Assembly: GCA_964611525.1 (NCBI GenBank)
Contig: CAZTAL010000141.1
Location: 1-64,000 of the forward strand
Source of the DNA: JAAYJR01 sp964611525
GTDB lineage: Bacteria > Bacteroidota > Bacteroidia > Bacteroidales > Prolixibacteraceae
Reading direction: 5' to 3'
DNA: 64,000 nucleotides
The notes beneath the pieces were generated by a model, which saw only the letters and a list, made by a program, of their open reading frames with translations, did no database searches and was not told the DNA's origin. The translations under genes and the position numbers were made by a program. Below are positions 38,541-46,705 of the stretch, one piece after another. Each line of letters begins with the position of its first letter. Within the stretch, counting starts at the first letter, position 1.

Positions 38541-38796
38541 AATAAGAATAACAGGACATGTCAAAGGGGTTGGTTTTCGTTATTTTACACAAAAGCGAGC
38601 CACTGAATTTAATATTACAGGCTGGGTAAAAAATACTCCGGGTGGCGTTTTGGTTATAGCCCGGGGTAATGAATCTGATATGCAGACTTTCCTTGATCAT
38701 CTCCGTATAGGTCCCCAGCTTGCAAGGGTTGATAATATCGAAAAATATAAAATGCCTGACTTGGAACCTTTCGACGGATTCATGGTGAAGTATTAA
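38527..38796 (+). CDS. acyP: Acylphosphatase
   Basis: 89 aa. It hydrolyses acyl phosphates such as carbamoyl phosphate or 1,3-bisphosphoglycerate. The phosphate loop GHVKGVGFRYF holds the catalytic Arg, and GWVKNTPGGVLVIARG holds the Asn of the active site (N in KNTPGG). The ATG at 38527 is used; a TTG one codon earlier is also in frame. It overlaps the end of the preceding membrane-protein gene. Confidence 0.92.
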   Translation: MVQYKIRITGHVKGVGFRYFTQKRATEFNITGWVKNTPGGVLVIARGNESDMQTFLDHLRIGPQLARVDNIEKYKMPDLEPFDGFMVKY

Positions 38797-38849
38797 ATAG
38801 TATTCCTGATAAATTTTCACTCATTTCTTTAATGGTTAAGGTAATTTTT

Positions 38850-38857
38850 TACCTTTG
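38850..38857 (+). promoter_or_regulatory. Putative -7 box for the decarboxylase
   Basis: TACCTTTG fits TAnnTTTG, 45 bp before the ATG at 38903. A TTG-started longer frame would begin inside this box, so that longer start is rejected. Confidence 0.45.
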
Positions 38858-38902
38858 ACAAACACTTTGAATGGCAAAGGCATAAAACAACTTTTCAAAA
38901 AT

Positions 38903-40330
38903 ATGAAGAACTACCACCTTAGTATATCTCAGTTTCGTGAAGAAGGGAAAAAAATTATTGACTGGATTGCGGACTATTATGAAAATATTGAAAAATTTCC
39001 TGTTTTGTCACGTGTAAAACCGGGGGAGATAATAAATTCGTTACCTGAAAAACCTCCCTTAAAAGGTGAGTCCATGCAAGAAATAATGAATGATCTGAAC
39101 GAAAAGATCATGCCGGGAATCACACATTGGCAGTCTCCTGACTTCTTTGCATATTTCCCGTCAAACACTTCTTTCCCCTCCATTTTAGGGGATCTGGTCT
39201 CTTCCGGTCTGGGCGTCCAGGGTATGATATGGGCTACAAGTCCTGCAGCCACAGAGCTGGAGACAAGGGTGCTGGACTGGCTGGCGGATATGATGGATAT
39301 GCCTGAAAAATTCAAATCTACCTCTACCGGGGGCGGCGTTATTCAGGATACGGCTTCTACCTCGGCACTGACGGCAGTGATTGCCGCCCGTGAGAGGGCT
39401 ACCGGTTTTGAATCCAATGATAAGGGAGTCAGGCAAAATCTTGTGGCCTATGTTTCTACTCAGACTCATTCTTCACTTGAAAAAGCAATAAAAATGTCAG
39501 GCATTGGCCGAAAAAATCTTCGACTTATAGATGTAGATGAAATGTTTGCCATGCGTCCCGAATTATTGCAAAAACAAATCAGACAGGACAAAGAAAAAGG
39601 ATTGATACCCTTCTTCGTATGCGCAACTATAGGAACTACTTCATCGAATGCCATGGATCCGGTACAGCAGATAGGAGAAATATGCCGGAAGGAAAATTGC
39701 TGGCTCCATGTTGATGCCGCTATGTCCGGAACAGCCATGCTCTGTCCCGAACACAGGCATTTCAAAAAAGGAGTGGAACTGGCAGATAGCTATTGTTTCA
39801 ATCCGCATAAATGGATGTTCACCAATTTCGATTGTGATGTTTTCTGGGTGGGCAACAGGAATGAATTGATAAATACATTTACAATCCTGCCTGAATATTT
39901 GCGCAACAAAGCTACGGAGTCGGGTGCGGTTTTTGACTATCGCGACTGGCATATGCAGCTTGGAAGACGGTTCCGATCACTCAAATTATGGTTTGTAATC
40001 AGGCATTACGGGGTGGAAGGATTACAATTTCATGTAAGAAAACATATAGCGCTGGCAAAAATGTTTGCCTCGCAGGTAAGGGAGTCCATGGATTTTGAAA
40101 TTATTGTTGAACCTCCATTAAATCTTGTGTGCTTCCGCCATAAAGCCGGAGACGATTTCAACATGAAACTTATGAATACTGTTAATCAAACAGGAAAAGC
40201 CTATTTTACTCATACCAAACTGAACGGCAAAGTGGCTCTTCGAATGTGTATAGCCCAAACTAATACTGAAGAATCAAATATTAAACAAACATGGAAGCTG
40301 ATTGAGGAAATAACAAAAAAGCTGCAATGA
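38903..40330 (+). CDS. Aromatic-L-amino-acid decarboxylase (group II, PLP)
   Basis: 475 aa. The PLP lysine is in NPHKWMFTNFDCD, and the substrate region reads GITHWQSPDFFAYFP near residue 80, with HVDAAMSGTAMLCPE before the lysine. Members decarboxylate aromatic amino acids (Tyr, Trp or L-DOPA, producing amines). The exact substrate cannot be read. An ATG at 38903 opens MKNYHLSISQFREEGK, which matches the family N-terminus. No amino-acid antiporter is adjacent. Confidence 0.92.
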   Translation: MKNYHLSISQFREEGKKIIDWIADYYENIEKFPVLSRVKPGEIINSLPEKPPLKGESMQEIMNDLNEKIMPGITHWQSPDFFAYFPSNTSFPSILGDLVSSGLGVQGMIWATSPAATELETRVLDWLADMMDMPEKFKSTSTGGGVIQDTASTSALTAVIAARERATGFESNDKGVRQNLVAYVSTQTHSSLEKAIKMSGIGRKNLRLIDVDEMFAMRPELLQKQIRQDKEKGLIPFFVCATIGTTSSNAMDPVQQIGEICRKENCWLHVDAAMSGTAMLCPEHRHFKKGVELADSYCFNPHKWMFTNFDCDVFWVGNRNELINTFTILPEYLRNKATESGAVFDYRDWHMQLGRRFRSLKLWFVIRHYGVEGLQFHVRKHIALAKMFASQVRESMDFEIIVEPPLNLVCFRHKAGDDFNMKLMNTVNQTGKAYFTHTKLNGKVALRMCIAQTNTEESNIKQTWKLIEEITKKLQ

Positions 40331-40372
40331 GATACAGCATTAATCCTGAAAATTAATATTTTTATTATTAAC

Positions 40373-40434
40373 ATGGAGTCAAAGGTATACAGGCAATTGA
40401 TTTATGGGGTCAAAAGTATACAGGCAATTGATTT
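40373..40434. repeat. 31-bp tandem repeat before araA
   Basis: Two direct 31-bp copies (40373-40403, 40404-40434) differ at two positions. Each holds the palindromes GTATAC and CAATTG three bases apart. They end 46 bp before the araA ATG, an operator-like position. Confidence 0.85.
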
Positions 40435-40480
40435 GACAAATTGTACTTAAATTCACTTTTATCTAAAAATCTTAAAAATA

Positions 40481-41992
40481 ATGATTGATTTAAATAACAT
40501 GGAAATATGGCTTGTTACCGGAAGTCAGAATCTTTACGGAGAAGAAACTTTAAAACAGGTAGCCTCCGACTCACAAAATATTGCCGGCTCACTGAATTAT
40601 TCTGACCATATACCTGTTAAATTCATCTTCAAGACTGTTGTAACATCTGCTGAAGAAATATTATCACTTTGCATGGAGGCTAACTCAAATACGAATTGCA
40701 TAGGAGTTGTTACATGGATGCATACTTTTTCACCAGCTAAAATGTGGATAGCGGGACTTAAAATTCTTAATAAACCGATCCTCCATTTACATACCCAGTT
40801 TAACAGGGATATTCCGTATTCAGACATAGACATGGATTATATGAACCTTCATCAGTCAGCCCATGGCGGCCGTGAATACGGATTCATGCTCAGTCGCCTC
40901 AGAAAGGAACGCAAAGTAATTGTCGGCCATTGGAAGGAAAAAGAAGTACAGGGGAAAATAGGTGTCTGGTCGCGAGCTGCTGCTGGTTGGCATGACTGGC
41001 AGGGAGGCAAGGTAGCACGCTTCGGCGACAACATGCGTGAAGTGGCGGTAACCGAAGGCGATAAGGTGGAAGCCCAGATAAAAATGGGCTTTTCAGTCAA
41101 TGGTTACGGTGTAGGCGATCTCGTAAAGATTTTAAACGAAGTAGCCAATTCGGATATAGATAAGTTAGTGGATGAATATGCCGAAACATATATTATAGCA
41201 GATGAGGCAAAAAAGGGAAGTCCTCTGCATGAAAATGTACGTGTTCAGGCAAGATATGAACTGGGAATTAAAACATTTCTGAGGGAAGGCGGCTTTAATG
41301 CCTTTACAACTACTTTCGAAGACCTCCACGGGATGAAACAACTACCCGGATTGGCGGTACAGCGACTAATGATAAAGGGATACGGATTTGGAGCTGAAGG
41401 AGACTGGAAACATGCCGCTCTTGTAAGAGCTATGAAAGTTATGTCAGCAGGACTGGAAGGAGGAACCTCTTTTATGGAAGACTATACATATCATATGGAT
41501 CCCCAAAAAGGCATGAAAGTGCTGGGTGCCCACATGCTTGAAATATGTCCGTCTATTGCTGCAGCCAAACCAAGACTGGAGGTGCACCCTTTAAGTATTG
41601 GCGGTAAAGCAGACCCGGCAAGACTGGTGTTTAATGTGTCTGAAGGAACTGCAGTAAATGCGTCTATTGTTGACATGGGGAACCGTTTCCGCATGATAGT
41701 CAATCCGGTAGATGTAGTTAAACCAGATGACGAACTACCCAAATTACCTGTAGCCCGGGCACTATGGATACCGAGGCCTGACCTGCAGACAGGAGCGGCT
41801 GCATGGATTCTGGCCGGCGGCGCTCATCATACTTCATTCAGTATGGCAATAAATACCGGATTCCTCGAAGATTTTGCCGAAATGGCCGGAATTGAGCTGG
41901 TTGTAATTGATGACGAGACAAGAATACAGGAATTTAAAAAAGAACTTCGGTGGAATGAAATGTATTACATGTTATCCGGGGGACTTAAATAG
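40481..41992 (+). CDS. araA: L-arabinose isomerase
   Basis: 503 aa. It converts L-arabinose to L-ribulose. Family motifs are WLVTGSQNLYGEETL, GVVTWMHTFSPAKMWI, HLHTQFN, NLHQSAHGGREYGFM and the metal-site region with GLEGGTSFMEDYTYHM. An ATG six codons downstream (MEIWLVTGSQ) is an alternative start and closer to typical N-termini. No araB or araD lies beside it; the flanking genes are a decarboxylase and a beta-barrel. A 31-bp tandem repeat precedes it and may be its operator. Confidence 0.95.
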   Translation: MIDLNNMEIWLVTGSQNLYGEETLKQVASDSQNIAGSLNYSDHIPVKFIFKTVVTSAEEILSLCMEANSNTNCIGVVTWMHTFSPAKMWIAGLKILNKPILHLHTQFNRDIPYSDIDMDYMNLHQSAHGGREYGFMLSRLRKERKVIVGHWKEKEVQGKIGVWSRAAAGWHDWQGGKVARFGDNMREVAVTEGDKVEAQIKMGFSVNGYGVGDLVKILNEVANSDIDKLVDEYAETYIIADEAKKGSPLHENVRVQARYELGIKTFLREGGFNAFTTTFEDLHGMKQLPGLAVQRLMIKGYGFGAEGDWKHAALVRAMKVMSAGLEGGTSFMEDYTYHMDPQKGMKVLGAHMLEICPSIAAAKPRLEVHPLSIGGKADPARLVFNVSEGTAVNASIVDMGNRFRMIVNPVDVVKPDDELPKLPVARALWIPRPDLQTGAAAWILAGGAHHTSFSMAINTGFLEDFAEMAGIELVVIDDETRIQEFKKELRWNEMYYMLSGGLK

Positions 41993-42180
41993 TATTGGAA
42001 AATATTAATATTTTATATTCATATTCTGTTTATTTTTCCTTAAATTAGCTATTAGTAGTCGTGTGACTGATTGACACTATATCATTTCATAATGATAAAA
42101 GATTAACTTTTATTTAGTGAAAGCGAGGCTGTTAATGAAAGTGTCATATATTAATACTAAATTCAAAATATTCTTTTTCC

Positions 42181-42945
42181 ATGGAAAGAAAAATTGTATT
42201 CCTTATCCTCTTGTTTTTACCCTTAATCTCTTCTGCCCAGTTTTTTAAAGTGTATCCCTACTCGACTGCCGAGGCAGGTGAAAAAGAACTTGTATACTGG
42301 TTCAGTGCTATCGCTTCCGATCATCAATATTCATTCTTTGGCGATATGGTCGACAGGCAGGGACTAACAGCACACTCGCTGGAAATAGAATATGGTTTGA
42401 GCAATAAATGGACTGCCGGCTTTTATCTTGATTTTGAACAGCCAAAGGGACAACAACTACGGCATATCAAAACAAAAGCATTGATGTTCCACGGCAGATT
42501 CTGGGAAAAAGGTGAGCGTCCCGTCGACCTGGGATTATATTTTGAATACATATTGCCCAGAAAAGATTATAAAAATGCCGAACAACTGGAACTAAAAGTA
42601 ATAATGGAAAAAGATTATGGGTTTAATTCATTCGTTTTAAATCCCACATTTGAAAAAAATATCAGCGGACCTGACATGGAGGAAGGCATTGAATTCGCTC
42701 TTAACGGTGGCTGGTATTATCGGGAAAGTTTAAAATTCCATCCGGGAATTGAATTTTACTCCAAATGGGGAGAACTTAAGGAAATGTCGCCATTTGACAA
42801 ATCTAATATCTATATTTTCCCGGCAATAGATATTATTTTCGGTACACACGGTAGCGTTACATGGCATACAGGTGCAGGCTTCGGTCTGACAGACCCGGCT
42901 GATAACTTTGTATTTAAATCGATTATTTCTTTCGGATTCTTTTAA
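42181..42945 (+). CDS. Probable outer-membrane beta-barrel protein
   Basis: 254 aa with a signal peptide (ends LISSAQ, residue 20). Alternating amphipathic strands such as AHSLEIEYGLSNKWTAGFYLDF and VDLGLYFEYILP and a C-terminal FGFF end suggest a small 10-12-strand barrel. No family name is recognised. The next gene, 24 bp downstream, is an exported pentaheme cytochrome, and the two could form a porin-cytochrome pair. Confidence 0.65.
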   Translation: MERKIVFLILLFLPLISSAQFFKVYPYSTAEAGEKELVYWFSAIASDHQYSFFGDMVDRQGLTAHSLEIEYGLSNKWTAGFYLDFEQPKGQQLRHIKTKALMFHGRFWEKGERPVDLGLYFEYILPRKDYKNAEQLELKVIMEKDYGFNSFVLNPTFEKNISGPDMEEGIEFALNGGWYYRESLKFHPGIEFYSKWGELKEMSPFDKSNIYIFPAIDIIFGTHGSVTWHTGAGFGLTDPADNFVFKSIISFGFF

Positions 42946-42969
42946 TAAGTAACCTTTTAATTTATTGAG

Positions 42970-44343
42970 ATGAAACAACTGATTATATATATTCTAATGG
43001 TTATCCTGCCAATAACAATAACGGCCCAGATTAAAATCATTTCACAAAATCAGCCCAAAAGGCAACACAAACCTTATCACTATTTTGAAAATCCACAGGT
43101 ATGCTCAGGCTGTCATTGGGATAAATTTGATCGGTGGAATGTATCCCAGCACTCCAAAGGCTTTACAGGTGATTTCTTTCAAAAACAATTTTATGAGCTT
43201 GTACTGCCTTCCGAATCATTTGCCCCCGAGGTCAAAGATGCAAAAGAGGGCTGTATTGGCTGTCACTCACCAAGTGCTTTTCTGGCAGAGGACATGATCC
43301 CTCCTGAAGCTGACAGTTACGATAATCACTGGAACAGGGGAAAAGGATATAAGACAAGGGCAGAACGGGGCATCTTCTGCGACTTTTGCCATACAATAAG
43401 TCATTTCAGAAACGAACCTCCTTTTAATCATGATTATGTCTCCACCGTCACTGACACTGTTGATACAAAATTCGGCGATCTTGAATTCCCATGGTCGCCG
43501 CACCATGAAACAGCGACTTCCGAAATATACGAAGATCCTGTGATATGCGCTACTTGTCACAATGAACTTAATTCTTATAATGTCTGGGTTAAAGCTACCT
43601 TTACAGAATACGAGGAAAGTATTTATATGCACAGAGGTATTGTCTGCCAGACATGCCATATGCAGATAATGGGCGGGAAACCCGCAAAAATGGGAATATC
43701 AAGGCCTCATAATTCAGATCACTGGTTTGGCGGTGGATTTACCGAATTTGTGGAAGGTGCTGCCAGTGTTAAAATAAAAATCGACAATACCAAAATCAAA
43801 CCGGAACAAGAAGTCGAATTCACTGTTGATGTGACAGCAGAAGCTACAGGCCATAAATTTCCGACAGGATCCACAGAAGAACGTGATGTATGGCTACGCC
43901 TTTCACTGGTTGATCATCAGGGTAACGAATTACTTCATATACCTGTTCTGAAAAATCCGGATGATCCGAATGATAAATATTTCATAACAAGTAATGAACC
44001 CACAGGCTATCCTTCTCATAGTCAGCTTTCCGAACCAATTTCCCGCGACGCTCTCCCTGCAGGCGACAGAATTTACCATAGTGCCTTTCTTGACAGTGAA
44101 GGTGAATTTACCTTTGCCCAGTGGTTTTGCGTAAAGGAAATTGAAAACCGACTAGGGCCACAGGAAGTACGTACTGAAAAATATATATTCACCATGCCGG
44201 ATATTGGGGGAGATAAAATTTATTTACGAGCTAAACTTAACTACAGACGTATGCCCGATTCATTTGCCGATTACCTGAATATTGATCGACGTCCTGTAAT
44301 CCAGGTAGCTGAAGATATCAGAAGAATCAATATTCAGAAATAA
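42970..44343 (+). CDS. Exported pentaheme c-type cytochrome
   Basis: 457 aa with a signal peptide (about 19 residues). Five CXXCH haem motifs are visible: CSGCH 45-49, CIGCH 95-99, CDFCH 137-141, CATCH 193-197 and CQTCH 226-230. The C-terminal part is a beta domain with EATGHKFPTGSTEERDVWLRLS, a pattern that recurs in bacterial multihaem proteins. It should be periplasmic or bound to the cell surface. Electron donor and acceptor are unknown; the ccm/ccs maturation genes are not in the window. Confidence 0.85.
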   Translation: MKQLIIYILMVILPITITAQIKIISQNQPKRQHKPYHYFENPQVCSGCHWDKFDRWNVSQHSKGFTGDFFQKQFYELVLPSESFAPEVKDAKEGCIGCHSPSAFLAEDMIPPEADSYDNHWNRGKGYKTRAERGIFCDFCHTISHFRNEPPFNHDYVSTVTDTVDTKFGDLEFPWSPHHETATSEIYEDPVICATCHNELNSYNVWVKATFTEYEESIYMHRGIVCQTCHMQIMGGKPAKMGISRPHNSDHWFGGGFTEFVEGAASVKIKIDNTKIKPEQEVEFTVDVTAEATGHKFPTGSTEERDVWLRLSLVDHQGNELLHIPVLKNPDDPNDKYFITSNEPTGYPSHSQLSEPISRDALPAGDRIYHSAFLDSEGEFTFAQWFCVKEIENRLGPQEVRTEKYIFTMPDIGGDKIYLRAKLNYRRMPDSFADYLNIDRRPVIQVAEDIRRINIQK

Positions 44344-44388
44344 AAATTCCATCTTCAAAAAAATTTTTAATACCTGAATATCTGTCCC

Positions 44389-45579
44389 CTAAGATGAAAT
44401 CCTTTTTCTGCTCAACAAATTAATTTGTTCATAAAGATCAGCCTCCTGATAAAAATATTTATGAGCATAATTCAAAAATTTCAGAATCTTAAAAGTATTG
44501 AATTTGTGAAAGAAACGAGACTGAAAGGTTGAAAGCTTTGAGCAATTTGAATTGAGGTCATTAATTTTTATAAGGAAATTGTCCTCTTTAAGGAATTTGG
44601 CAATTGGTTCGGGCAATTCTTCAAGAAAAATCTGATATTTCTCATTAGATATCTTAAACAGATGATCTTTCACGGTGAAAAAGACCCTTAAATTTTCAAA
44701 AGCCCGAAAATTATATGTCTGATTAAGATCTTTTTCATCATTCATCCATTTTTTCAAGACAGGACCTGTTCCGAAAGGTACACGGTCGGACAAACGTGCC
44801 GAAGGATGAACTGTCGTATTGTTTATTTTCCCAACCTTTCCGATATGAACCAGATTCTGTAAGAAATAAAAATCTTCCCCTGCCTTGCGACGGTTCATTC
44901 CGCCCCGCCTGACATACGCTCCGGCCCTCACTGCAAAGGCAGATCCAACTGTAAACATAGGATATGGATACCCTGTAAAACTTAGTGCATTTTTATAGTA
45001 TCCCATATATTTTTCATAGAGTCTGATACCCTCAAGATGCTTATCTGACAATCCACCTGTTTGATGTCTAACAGCGATGGTAGCTCCCACTTCTGCCGTA
45101 TTTTGTTCAAAATGATATTCTATCGTCTTTAGATAATTTTTTTCAACCGTTGTATCAGCATCGAGAGAAACAATAATACCTTCAGGTCTTTCAAGTAGAT
45201 TAAACCGCCTGACTGCCTCATCCATTCCTTTTTTTCGTGCCAGTCCCGCCCCTGCCCATTTAGGTGCAAACTCAACAGGACCAACAACAAAAAAATCAAG
45301 ATTATGCCTGTTGTTTCTTAAAATCCATTGCAGGATATTATATTTTGAGCGTTGATTTATATTCTTTACCTCATCAGATGCTTTTAGGGAATGGTTTATC
45401 AATAATATGATTTCAACATTACAGAAAGGGGTATCACAGGAATAAATGGACTCAAGTGTATTAATAACATCCGGCTCACATAAGCAGGGAATGACAATGA
45501 TCATTCCGGTTTTTGGATGAGGAGGTTTTTTAATACATGCAGAATTATTATTCTTTTCCAGATAGTGGGTTGCAAACAT
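44389..45579 (-). CDS. Family 2 glycosyltransferase
   Basis: 396 aa. The GT-A fold is shown by MIIVIPCLCEP near residue 27, the SLDADTTVEKNY DxD motif near 140, and RRGGMNRRKAGEDFYFLQNL (an ED acceptor motif). It lacks a multi-helix membrane region and so is not a synthase. Substrates unknown. The gene converges with the cytochrome gene and is separated from skp by 160 bp. Confidence 0.85.
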   Translation of the reverse strand: MFATHYLEKNNNSACIKKPPHPKTGMIIVIPCLCEPDVINTLESIYSCDTPFCNVEIILLINHSLKASDEVKNINQRSKYNILQWILRNNRHNLDFFVVGPVEFAPKWAGAGLARKKGMDEAVRRFNLLERPEGIIVSLDADTTVEKNYLKTIEYHFEQNTAEVGATIAVRHQTGGLSDKHLEGIRLYEKYMGYYKNALSFTGYPYPMFTVGSAFAVRAGAYVRRGGMNRRKAGEDFYFLQNLVHIGKVGKINNTTVHPSARLSDRVPFGTGPVLKKWMNDEKDLNQTYNFRAFENLRVFFTVKDHLFKISNEKYQIFLEELPEPIAKFLKEDNFLIKINDLNSNCSKLSTFQSRFFHKFNTFKILKFLNYAHKYFYQEADLYEQINLLSRKRISS

Positions 45580-45691
45580 GCAATAAAATTTTTGTGAATG
45601 TACAACCTAAAAAGATAAACCTAAATAACCAATGAATATGATGCTGATGCAATCGCCAACCACTTCTTTTCTCTACCATTTGCCCTAAAAC

Positions 45692-45713
45692 AAAAAAACC
45701 GGGCTATTCCCGG
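45692..45713 (-). terminator. Intrinsic terminator for the Skp-like gene
   Basis: On the minus strand a CCGGG-AATAG-CCCGG hairpin is followed by seven T. It starts 29 bp after the Skp-like stop codon. Confidence 0.85.
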
Positions 45714-45741
45714 ATTTTCTGAATATTTTTTAATTTTTACT

Positions 45742-46341
45742 TTATTCGGATTGGCCTGTATATCGTTCATTTAAAGCTTGAAGTACCTCAAGTGTAATAT
45801 TGCTGGCTTCATCACCGACTAAAATATCTGCTCCGTTAAAAATATAGTCGTAATTTTTCTGCTTATTATATTGTTCAAGGTAATTAAGCAAACTGTCTAA
45901 TACCCTTTTATTATTTGCTGTCTGTAACTCAGCCAGCTTACCTGACAACTCCTGATCGAGCTGAACAATCTCTTTTTCTTTTCCCAAAAGCCTGTCACGT
46001 TCTTGTATAGCACGCTGCTCCGTAAGGAAACCTCCCCGCTGTAATTTTTCCTGGAAAGCTGCCGCCTCTTTTTCAAAAGACTGACGCTTACTTCCATATT
46101 CAGTATTATATGCTTCCTGCTTTTTAGTGAATTCATCATGTAAATCCTGCGACAAATCATAATTCATAATTACCGAATCAGTTTTTACATAGGCTATCTT
46201 AAGTAGCTTTGATTGCTCGGCAGTTTTAGCCTGCACAGGTGCCTTTTCATTTTCCTGACCGTTAAAAAAGAAAAACAGAATATATAATACTATAACAGCA
46301 GCTAATGATACAATAGAAACTATTAAAGAGGGACGTTTCAT
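45742..46341 (-). CDS. OmpH/Skp-like periplasmic chaperone
   Basis: 199 aa. One N-terminal membrane helix (about residues 9-26) is followed by the Skp/OmpH pattern: KIAYVKTDSVIMNYDLSQDL, then a long coiled-coil region (about residues 75-145) and the closing beta segment YDYIFNGADILVGDEASNIT. Such chaperones carry unfolded outer-membrane proteins. The helix may act as a membrane anchor and not a cleaved signal. Confidence 0.85.
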   Translation of the reverse strand: MKRPSLIVSIVSLAAVIVLYILFFFFNGQENEKAPVQAKTAEQSKLLKIAYVKTDSVIMNYDLSQDLHDEFTKKQEAYNTEYGSKRQSFEKEAAAFQEKLQRGGFLTEQRAIQERDRLLGKEKEIVQLDQELSGKLAELQTANNKRVLDSLLNYLEQYNKQKNYDYIFNGADILVGDEASNITLEVLQALNERYTGQSE

Positions 46342-46375
46342 TCTTTATCAATTTTTTAAGTTTTTACTATCAGGA

Positions 46376-46404
46376 CAAAGATAATTTTTTAAAAATAAAG
46401 CAAC
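46376..46404 (-). promoter_or_regulatory. Promoter for the Skp-like gene
   Basis: TATCTTTG on the minus strand (plus CAAAGATA, 46376-46383), 17 bp after a partial TTTG match (plus CAAC, 46401-46404), 35 bp before the ATG. Confidence 0.5.
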
Positions 46405-46442
46405 AGTAAAAAAAAGATTTTTTATTTTTATAAAATATTAAG

Positions 46443-46450
46443 TAATTTTG
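46443..46450 (+). promoter_or_regulatory. Putative -7 box before the xylBA leader
   Basis: TAATTTTG fits TAnnTTTG; transcription would start at about 46457, exactly before the long hairpin. No clear -33 box. Confidence 0.4.
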
Positions 46451-46456
46451 GACAAA

Positions 46457-46554
46457 AGAAAAAGGATAAGGAAAAAGCTACCAAAGCTAAAAATAAAAAA
46501 TTATGCTGACCAAACTTAACCAAATACGTACAGTAGCTTTTCCTATCCTTTTTT
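46457..46554 (+). ncRNA. Leader hairpin / possible small RNA upstream of xylB
   Basis: The left arm (AAAAAGGATAAGGAAAAAGC continuing to TAC, ending at 46481) and the right arm (GTAGCTTTTCCTATCCTTTT, 46533-46552) form a stem of about 21 bp with two single-base bulges, a 51-base loop and a final T run. With the -7 box it would give a transcript of about 98 nt. It could be a stand-alone small RNA or an attenuator in the xylBA leader. Sequence does not decide which. Confidence 0.45.
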
Positions 46555-46705
46555 ATTTAACGCTTATTAGTTAATTATATTGCGCTTAAAAAATTAATAT
46601 TACAGACTTATAACCTCGGGTTATTGTTCGCACGTAAAGCCAGAATTTTGTTCTAAAAGGCTTGCTGGAAGTTCAGAATAATTTAATTATAATAAAATAC
46701 AAAAT

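Larger units (their letters stand above)
46342..46705. other. 364-bp divergent region, skp/xylB
   Basis: It holds a minus-strand promoter for the Skp-like gene (46376-46404), a plus-strand -7 box (46443-46450) and a long leader hairpin (46457-46554). A 23-codon ORF (46503-46574, MLTKLNQIRTV... ending LTLIS) overlaps the right arm and could be a leader peptide. The final 130 bp before xylB show nothing else. Confidence 0.55.

Noticed and set aside
38855..38902. Longer TTG start of the decarboxylase
   Set aside because: The TTG lies inside a TACCTTTG promoter box.
41999..42014. Perfect 16-bp AT palindrome (AAAATATTAATATTTT) after araA
   Set aside because: Pure AT sequence, easily formed by chance here; too weak for a terminator.
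42095..42113. 7-bp inverted repeat ATAAAAG/CTTTTAT upstream of the barrel gene
   Set aside because: Short and AT-only; no link to a start site or regulator.
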